Origin: Osmia lignaria lignaria | Lineage: Eukaryota > Arthropoda > Insecta > Hymenoptera > Megachilidae | Length of the DNA: 64,000 bases | Assembly: GCF_051020975.1 (NCBI RefSeq) | Contig: NW_027478160.1 | Span: forward strand, 10,996,001-11,060,000 | Direction of reading: 5' to 3' | Shown here: positions 9,400 to 21,635 of the stretch, one piece after another | Numbering within the stretch: position 1 is the stretch's first letter | How the letters are laid out: each line of letters opens with the position of its first letter | Made by a program: the position numbers and the translations under genes | Notes under the pieces: model-generated | Told to the model about the DNA's origin: nothing | The model's input: the letters and a program-made list of their open reading frames with translations, nothing else | The model's database searches: none

Positions 9400-11653
9400 G
9401 ATCAGATGCGTAGTTCTCGAGATATATCAAGATATATAAAAGTTCCGAAGCCGCCCCAACATAATAGAGATACAGAAACACCGTGGCCCCTTTCTTTGAG
9501 ATAACTCTGCACTATTGCGCGCTGCAAATGCCACTTCCAGCTTAGCTGTGCAGAAGAAGAACAACAAGAAGAAGAAATATCTCGAAATATGTCCGTCAGG
9601 CCCCTTCCCTTGAGATAAATCTGCAAATATCTCGGAAACGAAGCGAGCTATGGCAAAATGTTAAGAGACCTTTTTTGTAGAGAATTATGTTTCCTACAAT
9701 TTATGTTCTATGATATTTTTTGATCAGATGCGTAGTTCTCGAGATATATCAAGATATTTAAAAGTTCCGAAGCCACACCAACATAATAGAGATACAGAGA
9801 CACCGTGGCCCCTTTCTTTGAGATAACTCTGCACTATTGCGAGCTGTGAATGCCACTTCCAGCTTAGCTGTGCAGAAGAAGAACAACAAGAAGAAGAAAT
9901 ATCTCGAAATATGTCCGTCAGGGCCCTTCCCTTGAGATAAATCTGCAAATATCTCGGAAACGAAGCGAGCTATGGCAAAATGTTAAGAGACCTTTTTTGT
10001 AGAGAATTAAGTTTCCTACTTTTTATGTTCTATGATATTTTTTGATCAGAAGCGTAGTTTTCGAGATATATCGAGATATTTAAAAGTTCCGAAGCCGCAC
10101 CAACATAATAGAGATACAGAAACACCGTGGCCCCTTTCTTTGAGATAACTCTGCACTAGTGCGAGCTGCAAATGCCACTTCCAGCTTAGCTGTGCAGAAG
10201 AAGAACAACAAGAAGAAGAAATATCTCGAAATATGTCCGTCAGGCCCCTTCCCTTGAGATAAATCTGCAAATATCTCGGAAACGAAGCGAGCTATGGTAA
10301 AATGTTAAGAGACCTTTTTTGTAGAGAATTAAGTTTTCTACTTTTTATGTTCTATGATATTTTTTGATCAGATGCGTAGTTCTCGAGATATATCAAGATA
10401 TTTAAAAGTTCCGAAGCCGCACCAACATAATAGAGATACAGAAACACCGTGGCCCCTTTCTTTGAGATAACTCTGCACTATTGCGAGCTGCAAATGCCAC
10501 TTCCAGCTTAGCTGTGCAGAGCAAGAACAACAAGAAGAAGAAGTATCTCGAAATATGTCCGTCAGGCCCGTTCCTTTGAGATGAATCTGCAAATATCTCG
10601 GAAACGAAGCGAGCTATGGCAAAATGTTAAGATACGTTTTTTGTAGAGAATTATGTTTCCTACAATTTATGCTCTATGATATTTTTTGATCAGAAGCGTA
10701 GTTTTCGAGATATATCGAGATATTTAAAAGTTCCGAAGCCGCACCAACATAATAGAGATACAGAAACACCGTGGCCCCTTTCTTTGAGATAACTCTGCAC
10801 TAGTGCGAGCCGCAAATGCCACTTCCAGCTTAGCTGTGCAGAAGAAGAACAACAAGAAGAAGAAATATCTCGAAATATGTCCGTCAGGCCACTTCCCTTG
10901 AGATAAATCTGCAAATATCTCGGAAACGAAGCGAGCGATGGCAAAATGTTAAGAGACCTTTTTTGTAGAGAATTAAGTTTCCTACAATTTACGTTCTATG
11001 ATATTTTTTGATCAGAAGCGTAGTTTTCGAGATATATCGAGATATTTAAAAGTTCCGAAGCCGCACCAACATAATAGAGATACAGAAACACCGTGGCCCC
11101 TTTCTTTGAGATAACTCTGCACTATTGCGAGCTGGAAATGCCACTTCCAGTTTAGCTGTGCAGAAGAAGAACAACAAGAAGAAGAAATATCTCGAAATAT
11201 GTCCGTTAGGCCCCTTCCCTTGAGATAAATCTGCAAATATCTCGGAAACGAAGCGAGCTATGGCAAAATGTTAAGAGACCTTTTTTGTAGAGAATTATGT
11301 TTCCTACAATTTATGTTCTATGTTATTTTTTGATCAGATGCGTAGTTCTCGAGATATATCAAGATATTTAAAAGTTCCGAAGCCGCACCAACATAATAGA
11401 GATACAGAAACACCGTGGCCCCTCTCTTTGAGATAACTCTGCACTATTGCGAGCTGCAGATGCCACTTCCAGCTTAGCTGTGCAGAAGAAGAACAACAAG
11501 AAGAAGAAATATCTCGAAATATGTCCGTCAGGCCCCTTCCCTTGAGATAAATCTGCAAATGACTCGGAAACGAAGCGAGCTATGGCAAAATGTTTAGAGA
11601 CCTTTCTTGTAGAGAATCAAGTTTCCTACTTTTTATGTAGTATGATATTTTTT
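9400..11653 (+). repeat. 7-mer higher-order repeat, copy 1 (2254 bp)
   Basis: Seven monomers in a fixed order recur immediately downstream at 11654-13907. The shared markers, in order, are: the rare GTTTAGAGACC/ATGTAGTATG linker before the block and GCGCGCTGC in the first unit; GAAGCCACACC, CAGAGACACC and CAGGGCCCTT in the second; a B unit followed by CTATGGTAAAATG; a unit with GAGCAAGAAC, GAAGTATCTCG and AGATACG; a B unit with GCGAGCGATGG; a unit with TTTACGTTC before it and an N-type middle; and an A unit with GAGCTGCAGATGCC. The two copies differ at only a few positions by eye, for example GAGCTGTGAATG here against GAGCTGTAAATG in copy 2. Confidence 0.93.
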
Positions 11654-13907
11654 GATCAGATGCGTAGTTCTCGAGATATATCAAGATATTTAAAAGTTCC
11701 GAAGCCGCACCAACATAATAGAGATACAGAAACACCGTGGCCCCTTTCTTTGAGATAACTCTGCACTATTGCGCGCTGCAAATGCCACTTCCAGCTTAGC
11801 TGTGCAGAAGAAGAACAACAAGAAGAAGAAATATCTCGAAATATGTCCGTCAGGCCCCTTCCCTTGAGATAAATCTGCAAATATCTCGGAAACGAAGCGA
11901 GCTATGGCAAAATGTTAAGAGACCTTTTTTGTAGAGAATTATGTTTCCTACAATTTATGTTCTATGATATTTTTTGATCAGATGCGTAGTTCTCGAGATA
12001 TATCAAGATATTTAAAAGTTCCGAAGCCACACCAACATAATAGAGATACAGAGACACCGTGGCCCCTTTCTTTGAGATAACTCTGCACTATTGCGAGCTG
12101 TAAATGCCACTTCCAGCTTAGCTGTGCAGAAGAAGAACAACAAGAAGAAGAAATATCTCGAAATATGTCCGTCAGGGCCCTTCCCTTGAGATAAATCTGC
12201 AAATATCTCGGAAACGAAGCGAGCTATGGCATAATGTTAAGAGACCTTTTTTGTAGAGAATTAAGTTTCCTACTTTTTATGTTCTATGATATTTTTTGAT
12301 CAGAAGCGTAGTTTTCGAGATATATCGAGATATTTAAAAGTTCCGAAGCCGCACCAACATAATAGAGATACAGAAACACCGTGGCCCCTTTCTTTGAGAT
12401 AACTCTGCACTAGTGCGAGCTGCAAATGCCACTTCCAGCTTAGCTGTGCAGAAGAAGAACAACAAGAAGAAGAAATATCTCGAAATATGTCCGTCAGGCC
12501 CCTTCCCTTGAGATAAATCTGCAAATATCTCGGAAACGAAGCGAGCTATGGTAAAATGTTAAGAGACCTTTTTTGTAGAGAATTAAGTTTTCTACTTTTT
12601 ATGTTCTATGATATTTTTTGATCAGATGCGTAGTTCTCGAGATATATCAAGATATTTAAAAGTTCCGAAGCCGCACCAACATAATAGAGATACAGAAACA
12701 CCGTGGCCCCTTTCTTTGAGATAACTCTGCACTATTGCGAGCTGCAAATGCCACTTCCAGCTTAGCTGTGCAGAGCAAGAACAACAAGAAGAAGAAGTAT
12801 CTCGAAATATGTCCGTCAGGCCCGTTCCTTTGAGATGAATCTGCAAATATCTCGGAAACGAAGCGAGCTATGGCAAAATGTTAAGATACGTTTTTTGTAG
12901 AGAATTATGTTTCCTACAATTTATGCTCTATGATATTTTTTGATCAGAAGCGTAGTTTTCGAGATATATCGAGATATTTAAAAGTTCCGAAGCCGCACCA
13001 ACATAATAGAGATACAGAAACACCGTGGCCCCTTTCTTTGAGATAACTCTGCACTAGTGCGAGCCGCAAATGCCACTTCCAGCTTAGCTGTGCAGAAGAA
13101 GAACAACAAGAAGAAGAAATATCTCGAAATATGTCCGTCAGGCCACTTCCCTTGAGATAAATCTGCAAATATCTCGGAAACGAAGCGAGCGATGGCAAAA
13201 TGTTAAGAGACCTTTTTTGTAGAGAATTAAGTTTCCTACAATTTACGTTCTATGATATTTTTTGATCAGAAGCGTAGTTTTCGCGATATATCGAGATATT
13301 TAAAAGTTCCGAAGCCGCACCAACATAATAGAGATACAGAAACACCGTGGCCCCTTTCTTTGAGATAACTCTGCACTATTGCGAGCTGGAAATGCCACTT
13401 CCAGTTTAGCTGTGCAGAAGAAGAACAACAAGAAGAAGAAATATCTCGAAATATGTCCGTTAGGCCCCTTCCCTTGAGATAAATCTGCAAATATCTCGGA
13501 AACGAAGCGAGCTATGGCAAAATGTTAAGAGACCTTTTTTGTAGAGAATTATGTTTCCTACAATTTATGTTCTATGATATTTTTTGATCAGATGCGTAGT
13601 TCTCGAGATATATCAAGATATTTAAAAGTTCCGAAGCCGCACCAACATAATAGAGATACAGAAACACCGTGGCCCCTCTCTTTGAGATAACTCTGCACTA
13701 TTGCGAGCTGCAGATGCCACTTCCAGCTTAGCTGTGCAGAAGAAGAACAACAAGAAGAAGAAATATCTCGAAATATGTCCGTCAGGCCCCTTCCCTTGAG
13801 ATAAATCTGCAAATATCTCGGAAACGAAGCGAGCTATGGCAAAATGTTAAGAGACCTTTTTTGTAGAGAATAACGTTTCCTACAATTTACGCTCTATGAC
13901 ATTTTTT
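11654..13907 (+). repeat. 7-mer higher-order repeat, copy 2 (2254 bp)
   Basis: Tandem copy of 9400-11653 with the same seven monomer variants in the same order. A private difference is TTTTCGCGATAT in the sixth unit in place of TTTTCGAGATAT. The high identity over 2254 bp, against many differences between the neighbouring monomers inside each copy, is the classical signature of a higher-order repeat made by block duplication. Confidence 0.93.
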
Positions 13908-15517
13908 GATCAGAAGCGTAGTTTTCGAGATATATCCAGATATTTAAAAGTTCCGAAGCCGCACCAACATAATAGAGATACAGAAACACCGTGGCCCCTT
14001 TCTTTGAGATACCTCTGCACTATTGCGACCTGCAAATGCCACTTCCAGCTCAGCTGTGCAGAAGAAGAACAACAAGAAGAAGAAATATCTCGAAATACGT
14101 CCGTCAGGCCCCTTCCCTTGAGATAAATCTGCAAATATCTCGGAAACGAAGCGAGCTATGGCAAAATGTTTAGAGACCTTTCTTGTAGAGAATCAAGTTT
14201 CCTACTTTTTATGTAGTATGATATTTTTTGATCAGATGCGTAGTTCTCGAGATATATCAAGATATTTAAAAGTTCCGAAGCCGCACCAACATAATAGAGA
14301 TACAGAAACACCGTGGCCCCTTTCTTTGGGATAACTCTGCACTATTGCGAGCTGCAAATGCCGCTTCGAGCTTAGCTGTGCAGAAGAAGAACAACAAGAA
14401 GAAGAAATATCTCGAAATATGTCCGTCAGACCCCTTCCCTTGAGATGAATCTGCAAATATCTCGGAAACGAAGCGAGCTATGGCAAAATGTTAAGAGACC
14501 TTTTTTGTAGAGAATAATGTTTCCTACAATTTACGCTCTATGATATTTTTTGATCAGAAGCGTAGTTTTCGAGATATATCGAGATATTTAAAAGTTCCGA
14601 AGCCGCAGCAACATAATAGAGATACAGAAACACCGTGGCCCCTTTCTTTGAGATAACTCTGCACTAGTGCGAGCCGCAAATGCCACTTCCAGCTTAGCTG
14701 TGCAGAGGAAGAACAACAAGAAGAAGAAATATCTCGAAATATGTCCGTCAGGCCAGTTCCTTTGAGCTGAATCTGCAAATATCTCGGAAACGGAGCGAGC
14801 TATGGCAAAATGTTAAGAGACATTTTTTGTAGAGAATTATGTTTCCTACAATTTATGTTCTATGATATTTTTTGATCAGAAGCGTAGTTTTCGAGATATA
14901 TCGAGATACTTAAAAGTTCCGAAGCCGCACCAACATATTAGAGATACAGAAACACCGTGGCCCCTTTCTTTGAGATAACTGTGCACTAGTGCGAGCCGCA
15001 AATGCCACTTCCAGCTTAGCTGTGCAGAAGAAGAACAACAAGAAGAAGAAACTTCTCGAAATATGTCCGTCAGGCCCCTTCCCTTGAGATAAATCTGCAA
15101 ATATCTGGGAAACGAAGCGAGCTATGGCAAAATGTTTAGAGACCTTTCTTGTAGAGAAATAAGTTTCCTACTTTTTATGTAGTATGATATTTTTTGATCA
15201 GATGCGTAGTTCTCGAGATATATCAAGATATTTAAAAGTTCCGAAGCCGCACCAACATAATAGAGATACAGAAACACCGTGGCCCCTTTCTTTGAGATAA
15301 CTCTGCACTATTGCGAGCTGCAAATGCCACTTCGAGCTTAGATGTGCAGAAGAAGAACAACAAGAAGAAGAAATATCTCGAAATATGTCCGTCAGACCCC
15401 TTCCCTTGAGATGAATCTGCAAATATCTCGGAAACGAAGCGAGCTATGGCAAAATGTTAAGAGACCCTTTTTGTAGAGAATAATGTTTCCTACAATTTAC
15501 GTTCTATGATATTTTTT
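13908..15517 (+). repeat. Five mixed monomers with SS-type variants
   Basis: The monomers starting at 14230 and 15196 share CACTTCGAGCTTAG or CGCTTCGAGCTTAG in place of CACTTCCAGCTTAG, together with GTCAGACCCC and GAGATGAATCTGC. Both are introduced by the rare GTTTAGAGACC/ATGTAGTATG linker, so this pair suggests an older 3-mer period (14230 to 15196). The same variant set recurs at 18094, 18416 and 54163. The first unit (13908) has a T-to-A or A-to-T swap at GAGATACCTCTGC that opens the plus strand frame. Confidence 0.83.
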
Positions 15518-16805
15518 GATCAGAAGCGTAGTTTTCGAGATATATCGAGATATTTAAAAGTTGCGAAGCCGCACCAACATAATAGAGATACAGAAACACC
15601 GTGGCCCCTTTCTTTGAGATAACTCTGCACTATTGCGACCTGCAAATGCCACTTCCAGCTCAGCTGTGCAGAAGAAGAACAACAAGAAGAAGAAATATCT
15701 CGAAATATGTCCGTCAGGCCCCTTCCCTTGAGATATATCTGCAAATATCTCGGAAACGAAGTGAGCTATGGCAAAATGTTAAGAGACCTTTTTTGTAGAG
15801 AATTAAGTTTCCTACTTTTTATGTTCTATGATATTTTTTGATCAGATGCGTAGTTCTCGAGATATATCAAGATATTTAAAAGTTCCGAAGCCGCACCAAC
15901 ATAATAGAGATACAGAAACACCGTGGCCCCTTTCTTTGAGATAACTCTGCACTATTGCGAGCTGGAAATGCCACTTCCAGTTTAGCTGTGCAGAAGAAGA
16001 ACAACAAGAAGAAGAAATATCTCGAAATATGTCCGTTAGGCCCCTTCCCTTGAGATAAATCTGCAAATATCTCGGAAACGAAGCGAGCTATGGCAAAATG
16101 TTAAGAGACCTTTTTTGTAGAGAATTAAGTTTCCTACTTTTTATGTTCTATGATATTTTTTGATCAGAAGCGTAGTTTTCGAGATATATCGAGATATTTA
16201 AAAGTTCCGAAGCCGCACCAACATAATAGAGATACAGAAACACCGTGGCCCCTTTCTTTGAGATAACTCTGCACTATTGCGACCTGCAAATGCCACTTCC
16301 AGCTCAGCTGTGCAGAAGAAGAACAACAAGAAGAAGAAATATCTCGAAATATGTCCGTCAGGCCCCTTCCCTTGAGATATATCTGCAAATATCTCGGAAA
16401 CGAAGTGAGCTATGGCAAAATGTTAAGAGACCTTTTTTGTAGAGAATTAAGTTTCCTACTTTTTATGTTCTATGATATTTTTTGATCAGATGCGTAGTTC
16501 TCGAGATATATCAAGATATTTAAAAGTTCCGAAGCCGCACCAACATAATAGAGATACAGAAACACCGTGGCCCCTTTCTTTGAGATAACTCTGCACTATT
16601 GCGAGCTGGAAATGCCACTTCCAGTTTAGCTGTGCAGAAGAAGAACAACAAGAAGAAGAAATATCTCGAAATATGTCCGTTAGGCCCCTTCCCTTGAGAT
16701 AAATCTGCAAATATCTCGGAAACGAAGCGAGCTATGGCAAAATGTTAAGAGACCTTTTTTGTAGAGAATTAAGTTTCCTACTTTTTATGTTCTATGATAT
16801 TTTTT
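15518..16805 (+). repeat. Dimeric higher-order repeat, two copies of 644 bp
   Basis: Copies at 15518-16161 and 16162-16805. Each consists of a B unit with GCGACCTGCAAATG, CCAGCTCAGCTG and GAAGTGAGCTATGG, followed by an A/N unit with CCGTTAGGCCCC. The copies look identical except that the first has AGTTGCGAAGCC where the second has AGTTCCGAAGCC. The first-unit form with AGTTGCGAAGCC recurs at 21636-21957. Confidence 0.88.
16484..16805 (+). repeat. Representative type-N satellite monomer
   Basis: This class shares GAGCTGGAAATGCC followed by CCAGTTTAGC; other monomers have GAGCTGCAAATGCC or GAGCTGTAAATGCC followed by CCAGCTTAGC. The two changes are about 20 bp apart and nearly always occur together, which marks a subfamily. 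I count about 42 complete units with the N-type middle, most often with an A-type 5' end. They are concentrated at 15.8-25 kb, 29-39 kb and 55-64 kb. Confidence 0.9.
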
Positions 16806-18093
16806 GATCAGAAGCGTAGTTTTCGAGATATATCGAGATATTTAAAAGTTCCGAAGCCGCACCAACATAATAGAGATACAGAAACACCGTGGCCCCTTTC
16901 TTTGAGATAACTCTGCACTATTGCGACCTGCAAATGCCACTTCCAGTTTAGCTGTGCAGAAGAAGAACAACAAGAAGAAGAAATATCTCGAAATATGTCC
17001 GTTAGGCCCCTTCCCTTGAGATAAATCTGCAAATATCTCGGAAACGAAGCGAGCTATGGCAAAATGTTAAGAGACCTTTTTTGTAGAGAATTAAGTTTCC
17101 TACTTTTTATGTTGTATGATATTTTTTGATGAGAAGCGTAGTTTTCGAGATATATCGAGATATTTAAAAGTTCCGAAGCCGCACCAACATAATAGAGATA
17201 CAGAAACACCGTGGCCCCTTTCTTTGAGATAACTCTGCACTAGTGCGAGCCGGAAATGCCACTTCCAGCTTAGCTGTGCAGAAGAAGAACAACAAGAAGA
17301 AGAAATATCTCGAAATATGTCCGTCAGGCCCCTTCCCTTGAGATAAATATGCAAATATCTCGGAAACGAAGCGAGCTATGGCAAAATGTTAAGAGACCTT
17401 TTTTGTAGAGAATTAAGTTTCCTACTTTTTATGTTCTATGATATTTTTTGATCAGACGCGTAGTTCTCGAGATATATCAAGATGTTTAAAAGTTCCGAAG
17501 CCGCACCAACATAATAGAGATACAGAAACACCGTGGCCCCTTTCTTTGAGATAACCCTGCACTATTGCGAGCTGCAAATGCCACTTCCAGCTTAGCTGTG
17601 CAGAAGAAGAACAACAAGAAGAAGAAATATCTCGAAATATGTCCGTCAGGCCCCTTCCCTTGAGATAAATCTGCAAATATCTCGGAAACGAAGCGAGCTA
17701 TGGCAAAATGTTAAGAGACCTTTTTTGTAGAGAATTAAGTTTCCTACTTTTTATGTTGTATGATATTTTTTGATCAGAAGCGTAGTTTTCGAGATATATC
17801 GAGATATTTAAAAGTTCCGAAGCCGCACCAACATAATAGAGATACAGAAACACCGTGGCCCCTTTCTTTGAGATAACTCTGCACTAGTGCGAGCCGGAAA
17901 TGCCACTTCCAGCTTAGCTGTGCAGAAGAAGAACAACAAGAAGAAGAAATATCTCGAAATATGTCCGTCAGGCCCCTTCCCTTGAGATAAATCTGCAAAT
18001 ATCTCGGAAACGAAGAGAGCTATTGCAAAATGTTAAGAGACCTTTTTTGTAGAGAATTAAGTTTCCTACTTTTCATGTTCTATGATATTTTTT
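16484..18093 (+). repeat. 5-mer block duplicated at 21958-23567
   Basis: Five monomers match 21958-23567 in order, 5474 bp (17 x 322) apart. Markers: an N unit with CCGTTAGG; a unit with GCGACCTGCAAATG and CCAGTTTAGC; a B unit with GAGCCGGAAATG and AAATATGCAAATATC; a unit with GACGCGTAG and CAAGATGTTTAAAAG; and a B unit with GAAGAGAGCTATTGC. The similarity continues into the next unit (TTTTCATGTTC, GAAGCTGCACC) at both places. Differences include GATGAGAAGCG here against GATCAGAAGCG in the other copy. Confidence 0.9.
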
Positions 18094-21000
18094 GATCAGA
18101 TGCGTAGTTCTCGAGATATATCAAGATATTTAAAAGTTCCGAAGCTGCACCAACATAATAGAGGTACAGAAGCACCGTGGCCTCTTTCTTTGAGATAACT
18201 CTGCACTATTGCGAGCTGCAAATGCCACTTCGAGCTTAGCTGTGCAGAAGAAGAACAACAAGAAGAAGAAATATCTCGAAATATGTCCGTCAGACCCCTT
18301 CCCTTGAGATGAATCTGCAAATATCTCGGAAACGAAGCGAGCTATGGCAAAATGTTAAGAGACGTTTTTTGTAGAGAATTATGTTTCCTACAATTTATGT
18401 TCTATGATATTTTTTGATCAGAAGCGTAGTTTTCGAGATATATCGAGATATTTAAAAGTTCCGAAGACGCACCAACATAATAGAGATACAGAAACACCGT
18501 GGCCCCTTTCTTTGAGATATCTCTGCACTATTGCGAGCTGCAAATGCCACTTCGAGCTTAGCTGTGCAGAAGAAGAACAACAAGAAGAAGAAATATCTCG
18601 AAATATGTCCGTCAGACCCCTTCCCTTGAGATGAATCTGCAAATATCTCGGAAACGAAGCGAGCTATGGCAAAATGTTAAGAGACCTTTTTTGTAGAGAA
18701 TAATGTTTCCTACAATTTACGTTCTATGATATTTTTTGATCAGAAGCGTAGTTTTCGAGATATATCGAGATATTTAAAAGTTCCGAAGCCGCACCAACAT
18801 AATAGAGATACAGAAACACCGTGGCCCCTTTCTTTGAGATAACTCTGCACTATTGCGACCTGCAAATGCCACTTCCAGCTCAGCTGTGCAGAAGAAGAAC
18901 AACAAGAAGAAGAAATATCTCGAAATATGTCCGTCAGGCCCCTTCCCTTGAGATAAATCTGCAAATATCTCGGAAACGAAGCGAGCTATGGCAAAATGTT
19001 AAGAGACCTTTTTTGTAGAGAATTAAGTTTCCTACTTTTTATGTTGTATGATATTTTTTGATCAGATGCGTAGTTCTCGAGATATATCAAGATATTTAAA
19101 AGTTCCGAAGCCGCACCAACATAATAGAGATACAGAAACACCGTGGCCCCTTTCTTTGAGATAACTCTGCACTAGTGCGAGCCGCAAATGCCACTTGCAG
19201 CTTAGCTGTGCAGAAGAAGAACAACAAGAAGAAGAAATATCTCGAAATATGTCCGTCAAGCCCCTTCCCTTGAGATAAATATGCAAATATCTCGGAAACG
19301 AAGCGAGCTATGGCAAAATGTTAAGAGACCTTTTTTGTAGAGAATTAAGTTTCCTACTTTTCATGTTCTATGATATTTTTTGATCAGATGCGTAGTTCTC
19401 GAGATATATCAAGATATTTAAAAGTTCCGAAGCCGCACCAACATAATAGAGATACAGAAGCACCGTGGCCCCTTTCTTTGAGATAACTCTGCACTATTGC
19501 GAGCTGCAAATGCCACTTCCAGCTTAGCTGTGCAGAGGAAGAACAACAAGAAGAAGAAATATCTCGAAATATGTCCGTCAGGCCAGTTCCTTTGAGCTGA
19601 ATCTGCAAATATCTCGGAAACGAAGCGAGCTATGGCAAAATGTTAAGAGACGTTTTTTGTAGAGAATTATGTTTCCTACAATTTATGTTCTATGATATTT
19701 TTTGATCAGAAGCGTAGTCTTCGAGATATATCGAGATATTTAAAAGTTCCGAAGCCGCACCAACATAATAGAGATACAGAAACACCGTGGCCCCTTTCTT
19801 TGAGATATCTCTGCACTATTGCGAGCTGCAAATGCCACTTCCAGCTTAGCTGTGCAGAAGAAGAACAACAAGAAGAAGAAATATCTCGAAATATGTCCGT
19901 GAGGCCCCTTCCCTTGAGATATATCTGCAAATATCTCGGAAACGAAGCGAGCTATGGCAAAATGTTAAGAGACCTTATTTGTAGAGAATTAAGTTTCCTA
20001 CTTTTTATGTTCTATAATATTTTTTGATCAGATGCGTAGTTCTCGAGATATATCAAGATATTTAAAAGTTCCGAAACCGCACCAACATAATAGAGATACA
20101 GAAACACCGTGGTCCCTTTCTTTGAGATAACTCTGCACTATTGCGAGCTGGAAATGCCACTTCCAGTTTAGCTGTGCAGAAGAAGAACAACAAGAAGAAG
20201 AAATATCTCGAAATATGTCCGTCAGGCCCCTTCCCTTGAGATAAATCTGCAAATATCTCGGAAACGAAGAGAGCTATGGCAAAATGTTAAGAGACCTTTT
20301 TTGTAGAGAATTAAGTTTCCTACTTTTCATGTTCTATGATATTTTTTGATCAGATGCGTAGTTCTCGAGATACATCAAGATATTTAAAAGTTCCGAAGCC
20401 GCACCAACATAATAGAGATACAGAAACACCGTGGTCCCTTTCTTTGAGATAACTCTGCACTATTGCGAGCTGGAAATGCCACTTCCAGTTTAGCTGTGCA
20501 GAAGAAGAACAACAAGAAGAAGAAATATCTCGAAATATGTCCGTGAGGCCCCTTCCCTTGAGATATATCTGCAAATATCTCGGAAACGAAGCGAGCTATG
20601 GCAAAATGTTAAGAGACCTTATTTGTAGAGAATTAAGTTTCCTACTTTTTATGTTCTATGATATTTTTTGATCAGATGCGTAGTTCTCGAGATATATCAA
20701 GATATTTAAAAGTTCCGAAACCGCACCAACATAATAGAGATACAGAAACACCGTGGTCCCTTTCTTTGAGATAACACTGCACTATTGCGAGCTGGAAATG
20801 CCACTTCCAGTTTAGCTGTGCAGAAGAAGAACAACAAGAAGAAGAAATATCTCGAAATATGTCCGTCAGGCCCCTTCCCTTGAGATATATCTGCAAATAT
20901 CTCGGAAACGAAGCGAGCTATGGCAAAATGTTAAGAGACAGTTTTTGTAGAGAATTAAGTTTCCTACTTTTTATGTTCTATGATATTTTTTGATCAGACG

Positions 21001-21635
21001 AGTAGTTCTCGAGATATATCAAGATATTTAAAAGTTCCGAAGCCGCACCAACATAATAGAGATACAGAAACACCGTGGCCCCTTTCTTTGAGATAACTCT
21101 GCTCTATTGCGAGCTGCAAATGCCACTTCCAGCTTAGCTGTGCAGAAGAAGAACAACAAGAAGAAGAAATATCTCGAAATATGTCCGTCAGGCCCCTTCC
21201 CTTGAGATAAATCTGCAAATATCTCGGAAACGAAGAGAGCTATGGCAAAATCTTAAGAGACCTTTTTTGTAGAGAATTAAGTTTCCTACTTTTCATGTTG
21301 TATGATATTTTTTGATCAGATGCGTAGTTCTCGAGATATATCAAGATATTTAAAAGTTCCGAAGCCGCACCAACATAATAGAGATACAGAAACACCGTGG
21401 CCCCTTTCTTTGAGATAACTCTGCACTAGTGCGAGCCGGAAATGCCACTTCCAGCTCAGCTGTGCAGAAGAAGAACAACAAGAAGAAGAAATATCTCGAA
21501 ATATGTCCGTCAGGCCCCTTCCCTTGAGATAAATCTGCAAATATCTCGGAAACGAAGCGAGCAATGGCAAAATGTTAAGAGACCCTTTTTGTAGAGAATA
21601 ATGTTTCCTACAATTTACGTTCTATGATATTTTTT
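18094..21635 (+). repeat. Mixed stretch with a run of GGTCCC-type N monomers
   Basis: Three consecutive units starting at 20026, 20348 and 20670 share CCGTGGTCCC and the N-type middle, so they are local relatives. The unit at 19704 has GAGATATCTCTGC and GAGATATATCTGC in place of the usual TAA-containing forms; in it the plus strand is open for 111 codons from an ATG. The dimer 18416-19059 (SS variant followed by a unit with GCGACCTGC) is the same pairing as at 15196-15839 and 54163-54806. Confidence 0.84.

Noticed and set aside
15601..15798. Plus-strand frames of about 65 codons beginning at GTGGCCCC
   Set aside because: They start with GTG, appear only where GAGATAAATCTGC and related sites vary, and overlap the other frames. 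They are shadows of the repeat.
19692..20027. Plus-strand open frame of 111 codons with an ATG
   Set aside because: It arises from two TAA to TAT changes in a few related monomers and runs antisense to the other open frame. It is best explained by chance in repeat sequence.
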